Positions 33,434 through 47,544 of a DNA stretch of 64,000 nt are shown piece after piece. The DNA is from Closterium sp. Naga37s-1. Taxonomy: Eukaryota > Streptophyta > Zygnematophyceae > Desmidiales > Closteriaceae. The translations under genes were made by a program, and so were the position numbers. The stretch covers positions 4,518,501 to 4,582,500 of the forward strand of contig CANJKZ010000142.1 of NCBI GenBank assembly GCA_947471745.1, given 5' to 3'. Each line of letters opens with the position of its first letter. The stretch's first letter is position 1. A model generated the notes under the pieces. The model was not told the DNA's origin. It saw only the letters and a program-made list of their open reading frames with translations, and ran no database searches.

Positions 33434-36400
33434 ATGGCAACATGGCTTCCCGAACCAACACCAAACCAAGATCCACTTTTCCTCGAGACCTCACCGCGAG
33501 CACGCTCCTCTTCCCACTACACCACCACCACCACTTCCTTTGGACCTCAGGCGCGCTCGTATTCGCACGAAGAGTCGCAACCTCAGTCGCGAGAACAGTT
33601 CTATCGCCTTTCTAACCAGCCGCGCGGTCGGCCGACTTCCCGTCCGCGATCCCGGTCGCCGTCCAAGTCAGGCCGCAAGGGTGGCAGCTCCAGTGCTAGC
33701 GCCGGTCCTAGCGGCAGCGCCGTTTCTTCCGGTCCCGCTGCCGCATCCGAGTGGCGCGATCTCGGAAAAGCAGGTGGTGCGAGTGACAGGGAGCGAGACG
33801 CGGGCGACGGCGGCTGCGGTGGAGGCGGAGAGTTAGCGAGAGGAAGGCCCGGCGCGAGTGAAGCACTTGCGCGAAGAGGCGGAGGGCTGCTAGGGGGCGA
33901 GGGGCGAGAGCGCGCGGCGGGGAGAGAAGCAGGTGGAGGGCAGGGTAGCGGGAGCCGCGGGAGCTACAGGGTCGAGTCGGCGCGCGATTACGAGGCGGAC
34001 TGCGAGGTGGTGGTGGAGTGGCGGCGGGGCGAGCGGTGTAGGGAGAGCGTGGCTGTTGGTGTGAGCAGCATGCGCAAGCAGGCAGGACCGGCGGTTGACG
34101 TGGCGCAGCACGGCGCAGGGTCGATGAGGCGATCGTCGGATGGCACCATGGCGGATCTTGAAAGCAGATCGCCCATTCGGACACCGCGACTCAAGGGGGT
34201 ACGAGCGCTGTTGTTGCTTGTGATTGCTAATCAACGGTGGTGGGAGGGGAGGGAGGGGGCGTTTTGTGAATCAGTATACTTGGCTGCTAGTGTGAATCGT
34301 TGGGTATGACTCGCTGTGGTGTTTTCAGAGCGCAAATCCAAAAACTTGTGTGCTGCGCCATGGTGCATGCATGTGCGTGTCCGCTTGCTGTGGTGGATTG
34401 CAGACGATGAGTGACGCAACGCATCAAGCCAAGCCTCGCACTGGATCGGCATCCGGCCCACTGCCAGCCCACAAGGGAGGGATTACCAGGTGAGCCTATT
34501 GCTTCACAATCCCACACGAGCTGACGCTTCGCTGCTCATATGAGGTGGTGGGGGAGAAGATGGAGGAAGAGGAGTTGGATGAGGTGGGCGAGTTAGAATA
34601 CTCCGATTGAGAGAGCCGCTTCCTTACTCTAGAGCCCTCTCAATCGGAGTCATTTAACTCGTTCACCTCATCCAACTCCTCTTCCTCCACCTTCTCCCCC
34701 ACCCCATGGATCATATGCATCGTTGCCTCATTGTGATGTGTATCACTGTGTAACTAGGAACTGAGGCACTGCGTGTGTGTGCGTGCGCGCGTGCGTGCGT
34801 GCGTACGTGCGTGTGTATGTGTCTTTGATGCGTGCAGAGGGCGGTTTCAAGTGATAGAGGGCGACCAGTCGGACAGTGAGTCGGATATGTCGCCGTGGCC
34901 GTCCGCCACCACCCCCTCAGGCAAGGCGGAAACTCCTCAGGGCACCCCAACAGCAGTGCCTGCCGGATCCTCAGGTCCCTTGCTTGGCCCATCGCCCTTC
35001 ACTGCTGCTGCAGCAACAGCCGCTTCTGCCGCCGCTCATGCAGCAGCGGCAGCGGCGGCGGCAGCAGGTGCAAGTGGTTCAGGGGGGGGGGCAGCAGCAG
35101 CAGGGAAGGGGGCCACGCCATCAGCAGTGCGGCGCATCTCCACAGCAGGCAGCGCGTCTTCCTCCTCTAGCCCCTACTACTCGCCTGCCTCGCGCTCCCC
35201 CACCGCCCCTCCCCACACTGCTGCTGACCTGCGCAACGGCCCGCTGCCTGGCTTTGCAGGCCCGTTGCGCTTTGAGGGCGGCAGTGGCGGGGGCAGCTGG
35301 CGGGGCACAGGGGGAAGCAGCGGCAGTGCGAGCGGCGTGGATGCAGGGCAGAGGAGCACTGGCAGCGGTGGCAGTGCGTTTGACGGCGGGCAGCAGCGCA
35401 CGGGCAGCAGCGAGAGCCTGAGCAAAGAGGTGATGAAACCAGGGAGCAGCGGCGGTGCGGCGGGGAGAGGGGTGGGAGGGGCGTGGGAGAGGGGTTCAGG
35501 TGCAGAGGCGGGTGACGGAGGTTATTTGGGTGAGGGGTATGCGAGGGGAGAGCAGGAGCGGGTGGTGGAAGAGTGGGCAGGCAAGGAGGGCGCGAGGCAG
35601 GACGGGTGGGCCGGTGCACGGGATGTGAGGGATGGCGGCGGGAGTGGCAGGGATGGGGCAGCAGGCAGGGAGGGAGCGGGGCGGGCCAAGGCACGCAGTG
35701 AGCCGCTGGTTGGGGAGAAGGCTGCTGCTGCTGCTGGCGTGGGAGGGGCCAGGAGGAGTGCACATGTGGACATGATCGACAGGTGCGTGCGATCGTGAAA
35801 CACTCATTCAGCTCACATTCCACGTACTGTGCTCGCTCTTGGACGTGTGTGTGTGGCACAGGCGCACAGGCTCCTTCTCCTTTGCCTGCTCGCCCCTGAG
35901 TGTTGTGGTTGTGCGTTTCTGCATGCGTGCATATGTGGCATGTGTGGTGTGAGCAGGAGCCAGCGAGAGGAAGGGTCAGCAGCAGCAGCAGGCAGTGGTG
36001 GTGTGCGCGGCAAGGCACCAGGGTCCATGGTCTCTCGCTCCGCTCCCCTCCCCCACCCGCAAGAACCCGCTGCTGGTGCTGCTGCTGCTGCCTCCAGTGG
36101 TACTCCAAAGCGAGGTCTGTGCCTGTCGTTGGGGCACCCATGCCATGTTACCCAAGCTGCACATAATTCCCACTGCAAACCCCAGCTGCTCTGCTCTGCT
36201 CCGTTTCTCTGAGAATCGTGCCGTTCTCTCTCTATTCTCATCCGGCTCAGCACCTTGAAACCCCACTGCCTACCGCATGTACTGCTCTTGCCAACGCCAC
36301 CTGCCTGGATGCACCCTGCAGCTGACTGACTTGTCTCCCTTGCACCCACCGCCCGTCCCTCCCGCCACCTTCTGCTGCTGTGTGTGTGCAGGGGCTGTTC

Positions 36401-38731
36401 CCACAGGCGACGGACAGGACAGGTGGAAGGAGAGGCCCCTGCGTGAGGAAAGAGGGCGGGAGGAAAGAGGGCGGGAGGAAAGAGGGCGGGAGGAGAGGGG
36501 CCGGGAGGAGAGGAACTTGTTGGATAGAGAGGCGGACGGCAGGAGGGCTGGTGGCGTGGAGAAGGATAGGAAGAGTGGGGGCAGGGATTGGGAGGCGAGG
36601 AAGAGTGTTGAGAAGACAAAGGAGAGGATGGGCGAGGAGCGAAGCGAGCAGGGGCGAGGGGGACAAGAGGGCAGGCGGAAGGAGGACAGCGTTGGGAAGG
36701 AGAGTGCACGGGCGGGGAAGAGCCGGGAGGAGAGGGGGCGGGAGGGGGAGAAGGGAATGGAGAAGGGAAGAGAGGAGGAGAAGGGCAGGCAGGAGAGGGA
36801 GCGTGGGCAGGCGGCGTATGGGCGGGGCGTGGGGCGAGTGGGCGTGCAGCGCAGGGGGCGATTCTCCGTCACCACCGATGATGTGGACGCTCAGGTGCAC
36901 CCGCATGGGCTGGACCCACGTGTGCTGCCCTGCAGTTCCTTGTCCATCCGTGTCCCTGCTGCCGCGCTCACCTGCCCGTGCCACCGTACACCTTCTCTGT
37001 GGTCGGAGTTCTAGGGACGATGGGGTGCAGTGCAGGCATTAGACTGTGAATGCAAAGACATGCAAAGACTAACGTTGCTTGCATGTCTTGTTGTATGTGC
37101 CCTTCCACCCTACCCACTCCCTAAAGGACGGAGCGCCGCCCACGGTCATGTGCACATCCAGCATGCACCGGCCCCACCCTCAGGTACCCTCCTGCTCCTT
37201 CCCCTCCCCCCTCCCCTTCTTCCCCTCCCCGCCCACCTTTTTGTTCCCAAGACAACGACTTTTCCTCTGCACTCCGTGGTGAAAGGGGTTTCTTAGACTC
37301 CTCACGTCTGCTGGCATCTCGGCCTCCTCACGCCCATCCTTCCCTGCCTCGTCCGGTGCCGTGTCTCCCCCAGGCGACACGCCTGCTTCCCCCAGGCATG
37401 CTCTTTCCGCGTGCGCCTCTCGCCATACATCCGCCTGCTGTCTGCACGCCGCCGCCTCTCCTCCCTGCGCGGCGCATCTCCACCCATCAGGTGCTCGCCA
37501 CTCTTCCCCTCATGCCCTGCCCTGCCCACCACCACCACAGCAGCAGCTCTCAACAAGTGACCCCTTGCTGAGAGCATGGCGCCACTTGTTGAGAGCTGTT
37601 GCTCTGTTGCCATGTGGTGCGCCACGGGATGGCATGTGCTCTGCTTGCCGTACCACTATCCGTGTGCAATTGTGTCTCATGGGCCATGGCTGCACCGTGC
37701 CATACATGCCACCATGCATCCGCTGCGCACCTTGTTCCGCCTCCTCTAGTAATGGTGCTGCTGCTGCTGCTGCATGCGCCATGCACCCATCTGCCGCGTG
37801 TGCTCTGTACCCATGCGACCTCCCCCTCCAGGCCACCTCCCGTCCGCCCCTACCAGCACCGGCACCACTGCTGCCATCGCCCGTTGCAGTGCCGCCAACA
37901 TCGCTGCCGGTCCTGCCCGCTGCCCGTGTGGCCGATGCACTGCTAGTCGTGCCGCACCTGCGCACCCTGCTGCAGCACTCCTGCGAACAGCAGGTGGGGG
38001 GAGCAGGGTTGGGTAAGGGCGCTGGGGAGCGAGCGAAGCAACGAGGCTGGTTGGTGGCCAGTTGGCAATGATATTTGAAGAACAGGAGATATGGGACGAG
38101 AGGGACGAGACATGTGGGTGTGAGAATTGAGGAGTTGTGGTTAAGTCTTCGGGGGCCAAGAGTTGACGCATGTTTGTGAGCTGTGATGTGTGTGCGTGTA
38201 CGTGTGTGTGCGTGTACGTGTGTGCGCATGTGCGTGTGTGCATGGCAGGAGGTGCTGTTCAACCTCATCAAGGAGCTCGCTGCTGCTCACCCAGGTGCTG
38301 CTCCCTTCCATGCCCTGCTGCCACCGACATCTCTTCAATCTCTCTTTTATTTACTTCATCTCCTCAGAGCATGTGACGTGCATGTTTGTATCGCTTCATT
38401 GTACTTATGAATCTTTCGCCTCCGTTGTGTGTGCTGTGCGCGTGTGTGGCAGTGGTGAGCGCAGCACAGCAGCGACCTGTGCTGCTGGCAGGCATGCAGG
38501 TGAGAGCAGAGCAACCCAACACAAGGATCCATGCCTCTGCTTCCTGTGTGTCCCTGGCTCCCCTTTTGACCCCCCATGACCCACCACGCTGACCAAGGAG
38601 CATGCATGTGTGTGCATGGCAGGTGAAGCTGCCAACGGACAAGGAGCAGGTGCTCATGCTCAAGATCGCCGAGATGCAGTGCAAGTCAGTGCTCTCTGCT
38701 CTCTGCTCTCACCCTCTCCCCCGCTCGCCCG

Positions 38732-38762
<31 letters not shown>

Positions 38763-39421
38763 TGGATTTTCAAGTCGGGCGTGCAATGACTCTAAACCTT
38801 CTGCATGCTTGCATCCCAGTGCTACTGCGACGTTTGACAAGTGCTGCTCTTCCTGTGGCCCATCTCAGTCGCGTGCTGTCTGTGTGCGTGACTGTGTGCG
38901 CGTTTCTGCCCCTCCCCCTGCGCCATGCGTGAGAGCAGGGTGGCGAAGCTGATAGACAATGTGCTCACATACCGCAATCGCAACGCTAAGGTGAGCTGCA
39001 CTCCCGGTGATAGTAATGCAGTGTTCACACGTCTCATGCTTACACGTGACTATTGTCCCCGCCACTGCTGCCCCAACCGCCATATGCCCTCTCACCCGTG
39101 CGTGCCAATCGCATCATCCTGTCTCTCTGCTCACTGAATGCGCAGCTGCTCCCATGCTAGTATCGCTGTCCACTCCACGCCCTTTACCCGATTCCATCTT
39201 GGACCATCGTGATCATGTTTAGTGACCGTGCTGTGTGTCCATGGCAACCTGTGTGCTGTGCCGTGCTGTGCTGTGTTGTGCTGTGCTGTGCTGCGTGCTG
39301 CATGTGTGCATGTGTGTGCAAGCAGCTGTTGCAGCAAGTGGAGGTGTTCAAGCAGAGGCAGAAGGAGCGCAGGCAGCACCACAGCGGCACGCATGACCTG
39401 CAGGGAGCATCGCATGTGTAG
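33434..39421 (+). CDS. Disordered protein with GCK-kinase-like C-terminal tail, no kinase domain
   Basis: Deduced product 1031 residues. Exons: 33434-34198, 34404-34489, 34838-35782, 35957-36114, 36392-36894, 37127-37183, 37374-37490, 37832-37993, 38249-38294, 38453-38499, 38623-38684, 38939-38990, 39326-39421. The ATG (GCCATGG) opens a Ser/Arg/Gly-rich region. GRFQVIEGD occurs at about 285 and a long Ala/Gly/Ser-rich stretch follows. An Arg/Glu-rich segment (about 600-780) with REERG repeats comes next, then GRFSVTTDDVDAQ ending at 819. The last 170 residues include VVPHLRTLLQHSCEQQ, an amphipathic helix, and a heptad coiled coil to the stop. The GRF-x-V-T-x-x-D motif followed by these helices resembles the regulatory tail of plant SPAK/OSR1-like (GCK) kinases. 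That comparison is from memory of the family. No kinase domain lies upstream. Function unknown. Confidence 0.75.
34545..34703. repeat. Long inverted repeat (fold-back) in an intron
   Basis: Two arms of about 68 bases (34545-34615 and 34636-34703) are nearly complementary around a 20-base loop. TCATATG occurs on both outer sides (34536-34542 and 34711-34717), a possible target duplication. It lies inside the second intron of the gene starting at 33434. Confidence 0.85.
37543..37602. repeat. Short perfect inverted repeat in an intron
   Basis: AGCTCTCAACAAGTG is followed after about 25 bases by its complement CACTTGTTGAGAGCT, in the intron 37491-37831. A smaller GCTGAGAGC lies in the loop. Confidence 0.8.
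38732..38761. repeat. Poly-C tract
   Basis: A run of about 30 C in the intron 38685-38938. Its length is prone to sequencing error. Confidence 0.9.
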
Positions 39422-39793
39422 TATCTCCTTACTGTGTTGTGTTGAGCCGTCTATATGAGATTATAAGCAACTATATGTGCCATAATGCTATTGTTGAGGT
39501 GTACCAGAAGGTGCTCCTGCTAACGGTTTCGTCAAGAGCGTGCAAGGGGCTCCATTCATGTTGCACAGTTAGTGTAAAGTACCCAATAGCATACCCATTC
39601 TAGGGTGAGATGGTGCTTTCGATTACCGTACCGTATCATACCATGTTCCAAACCAACACCCCAAATCGATACCCGTTCATTCGGGCAGCGCGCTCCGATA
39701 TAGCGCCTCGCACTTGGTGGAGCTCACTTTGACCGTTCGTCGCAGCTCTCACGAGTATACCGTCGGTACGCGCAGCAGCAGGCGGCGGCGAGA
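39422..39793. other. Intergenic, upstream of DNMT2
   Basis: About 370 bases with no gene. It should hold the DNMT2 promoter, but I see no convincing TATA box or other motif. Confidence 0.5.
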
Positions 39794-43662
<3,869 letters not shown>

Positions 43663-44130
43663 TTTTATCACACCATGCGCCCGGAGCTTTAGGCATGGGC
43701 ACTGGCACTAAGTATTGTGTGAACACTCTGGTGTTTTCTGGTGTAATTGGAATATTATTCTGTATTATTCTACCAGCAGCCATTAGCACAATGGCTGGAA
43801 TACAGGAAAGAAAGGCAAGACAGCTAAATACCGCACGCATGAGCAGGCAGGCTTTAAGCACTGCTGCTCTAGGTGCCAAAAAAGCCGCTTGCAGGTCTAC
43901 GAGGCCACCACGGGCTGTGATGGGCCATGTCACATGGCATGTGTGACACTGCTCCTGTACAGAGAGAAAGGAAAGAAGACACTCCCAGACCGCATGGTAC
44001 ATGGGAGGCCAAAAAGCAGGCGCTCCTGCTGTGCTGCTCCATGCTGCTTGCTGCCATGGTGCTGCTGACAGCACTTGTGGTAGTGGTGCCACTACATTGT
44101 GTCATCCCCATGTGTTGCTTGTCTTGAGCC
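43663..44130. other. Spacer between convergent genes
   Basis: About 470 bases between the stop of DNMT2 (plus) and the stop of the kinase gene (minus). It probably contains both 3' untranslated regions; no gene is seen. Confidence 0.6.
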
Positions 44131-45912
44131 TCACGCCATGCTCGCATGGTACGGCATGGACAGCACTTGCACCGCGCCCGCCTTGGCTTCAGGTGAGCTC
44201 TCACGCCCTCTGCAACCCCTCTTCCTCCTCCCACCCCCCTCCTCCCCTCTCCTCCCCATACGCCACCCATCATCCACACTCCCATCACACTCTCCTCCTT
44301 CCACCGTGCTCCACACACCCGTGCTGCAGCTGTCCACGTCAGCACCATCACGCCCACTGGCATGGCTCCCAGGCACCAGAGGAGGCAGCATCTCACAAGC
44401 AGCATCAGACACGCCAAGTGCAGCGGCATCAGCAGCACCGCTCACAACATGTGCCCCAACTTGCAGCCCGTCAATCTCTCCCAGAGCAACGCGCAGCCAG
44501 GGGTGGGCGAGCACTTGTTGCAGGGAGGGGCGACGACGCGGGTTGAGAGCGAGCATGGAGCGGATGAGCCGCACGCACAGCGGCGACACCGACGCCCACG
44601 GGTGCGCTGAGAAGTCCGGGCGGTTGCAGCAGATGGCGTGGAAGGTGGCAGGGAGGTCCGCACCCCAGAAGGGCACGTAGCCTGCGAGCATGACGTATAA
44701 CAGCACGCCCAGGCTCCACACATCTGCTGCGGTGCTGTAGGGGCGGCCGCACACCACCTCTGGCGCCATGTAGAAGGATGAGCCTGCCACGCCGCATGCC
44801 ATCTGCCCCGGCAGCAAGCGCACCGCCTGGCCGAAGTCCGCCAGCTTGACGCACACGGAGTCCAGTAGTGCACGGCGCGAGGGAGACGCTGCAGGGGAGG
44901 TGGCTGGTGTGGCGGAGGGAGCGGCGGCGGCGAGGTAGTGCGGGGGGAGGCGCGTGTGCAGGAGGAGGTTCTCGGGCTTGACGTCCAGATGCAGTACTCC
45001 GTGCGCGTGGCAGAACGCCACTGCTGACGCCGCTTGCCTGGTGAAGGTAAGGGAGAGGGAGGGCAGAAGAGCGAGCGGGAGCAAGGAAATTAGTGCATTG
45101 ACCACGCTGTACAGACTGCAGTGGGGAGCAAGCGGCGGCAAAGTCAAATGCAACGGCAGGCCCGAGGTCCTGACGCCCGGAGAAATTGAGTGGGCAGGGA
45201 GAAAGCAAAAGAAAGAGAAGGGCGGCACCTGAAGATGTGTGCGGCGAAGTCCTGTGAGAGGCGGCCGGCCTTGGCGATGAGGTCGAAGAGGTCGCCCCCC
45301 TGGCACAGGTCCATGACCAGGTGCACGTGACGCGCGTCCTCGTGCATGCTCGCCAGGCGCACCATGTTGCGGTGCGGCGGCAGCACGCGCATGCACATCA
45401 CCTCCATCGCCACGTCCTCCATGCGCCCGCTCGCCTGCTCGCACACACGCGCGCGCGCACCACGTACAGCAGCCACACACGCAAGCAACGCGGTCAGTAA
45501 ACGGGAGCGGGAGTGAGTGCTGCTCAACGGCAGCGAGAGGTTACAAGAAAGAAAGAAGCGCGCACGGCGGAGAGAGAGCGGGGATGTGGGATGGCGGAAG
45601 GGCGCGTACCAGGAGCGCCGCCTTGTCCATGCTCTTGCACGCCAGCAGGCGGCCCGTCGCGCGGTGCATGCACGCGCGCACCACGCCGAACTCGCCGCGC
45701 CCCAGCTCCTCGCGCGCCACGGCGAACAGCGCGTCCAGCGCGGGCGTGTCGCACGGCAGCACGCGAAGCTCGCTGGTCGCCGTGGCGTCGCACGGCGGCT
45801 TCGCGTCGCTGGGCTTCGATTCCGTGACGGTGCTCCAGGGCCAAGTGACGTCGTCGTGAGTGGATGGGCTCAGGAGAGGCGAATAGAACGGAGAGTCGTC
45901 GACACCGGTCAT
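44131..45912 (-). CDS. CAMK-like Ser/Thr protein kinase with a non-RD catalytic loop
   Basis: Deduced product 471 residues. Exons: 45610-45912, 45229-45434, 44131-45037. The N-terminal 65 residues have no recognised domain. The kinase domain shows GRGEFGVV (71-78), the ATP-binding Lys in LACK (93), HLDVKPEN (186-193), DFG (237-239), a MAPE motif, and ADVWSLGVLLYVMLAG. It ends at about 350. The order and sequence fit the CDPK/CRK/PEP-carboxylase-kinase-related branch, but no EF-hands follow. The HRD Arg is Leu, so it is a non-RD kinase, and about 30 Ala/Pro/Ser-rich residues are inserted between the catalytic loop and DFG. The 110-residue C-terminal tail is low-complexity. The start is the first ATG; substrate unknown. 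Confidence 0.88.
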
Positions 45913-47544
45913 ACTAGCAGCAGCAATGGCGATGCGCACTTAGAATTCGGAACGAGTAGCGTTTCTTGGTCCAAGTGGAAGTCTTTAGCAAGACAGGAAG
46001 CAGAAGGCTCGCAAAATGGGGGTTGAGCGTGATTCGGGGTGACTCGAGCGAGAGATACGTGGTTGGAGGGGCAAGAGAGTCTTGCGGGTGGAGCGATGGG
46101 TGGTGGTGGGGAATGGAATCTCGATAGTTTGAAGGCCTGATACACCTCCATGCTGAGCCTGGTGATACTGTAATTGTAGTGTCCGGGAAGGGGTGCTGTA
46201 TCTGTTCCGCGCTGAGGTCGGCGACGCGAGGGGGCGTCGGACGAGTTAGAGGAGAGGAGCGCAGCTGCTGAGCCGACAGGCGGAGCGAGGTTGGGAAACT
46301 TGGGACTGTGCGGAGAGGGTGCGTGGTTCCGACCACTGCCTGCTTGGCAGCGTCTAACTTATCACATCAGGCCGCCCAACGGCTCCACGCAATCTCCCGC
46401 TGCCTTGACTGCCCGGTAGCATTCACGACACGTGATATTTTGAAGAGCCGTGATTCCATCAGGACAGCACTACCGCCAGATGCGGAGGGGGGCGAGCCCT
46501 GATGGAGTCGCTGCACGCGGCAGCGCGACAGCAGGGTCTGACTGTATGGGCGGGGGGGGGCGTAGGTTGGGCATCACACGCGGAGCACCTAACACCAAAC
46601 CAAGTTGCTGACATGTGCGCCAAAATGCTCATGGGGCTAGAAACCCTGATTTTCTGTACGCGGATGGCGTCAGTTGGCAACCCGGCACACACTTCGCGTA
46701 TCGGTGCAGCACATAAGAACAACGCCTCGAATATTCAGCGAATACGAAACAAATCCCCATGAAAAAGAAAATCTTCATGGTGGCAGGTGGAGGAGGAAGC
46801 AGAGGAGCGCCGGGCTGGGCCCACTGCCTACTGATTGATTGTCAGGAAAAGCGAAGAGAATAACGTATCCAAGAAGTCGGTTTGGCGAGCGTTGGATATG
46901 CTGACAAGGCACGCCATGGTCATGGGAGAAGCACACTGAAGAAAGGAAACGGGAAGCAAGGTGGATGCAAAACGGAGACGCAAGGCGGTGCTTGCTGTTG
47001 TCGCAGCACGGAAGTGCGAGTGGCTGGCAGCGATACACTGCAATTCTGGTGTGACAAAAGAAAGCCATCCAATGACATTCGTTAGAATGTTGAGATGATG
47101 TAGAAAGGTAGCGAGCGATACAGTATCATAAATGAAAATAATAAAAATTAACTTCGGATAAAACGGAGATAATGTGGTCACACCTGATGATCTATTCTGA
47201 CACAATTTTTATCTTGCAACAACTATTAAATATCAGGCAGTAAGATGCAACTGGTTATGTCTCTTCAAACATGCAAACATTACAAGTCGCAGTATTGAAG
47301 TGTTGGAGTGTAGGTGTCATCGCACGTCACTACAAGGTCTCTATCGTTTGACTACTGACAGCACCAAATAACGAGCCTTCATAGGTGGCGGGATGGGGCA
47401 AATTTACCCAATCCTGTTAGCTCGCTTTTGGCTCGCTTCCGTCAAGCTTCCCTCTCTGGCGCGGCCGACATATTCCCGTGCACTCTAAGTTGCGCTCGCA
47501 CCCGCGCACGTGTCTCCGTCATCGTCACCGCACTCACCGCTGCC
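45913..47544. other. Divergent intergenic region (kinase / LON gene)
   Basis: About 1.6 kb between two genes transcribed away from each other. The left part is GC-rich. The right part (about 47060-47260) is AT-richer. Only short, poorly supported open frames are present, and I see no RNA gene. Confidence 0.5.

Noticed and set aside
46502..46762. Open frame of 86 codons in the kinase-LON spacer.
   Set aside because: It shows no recognisable motif, no codon or splice support and is within the range expected by chance.
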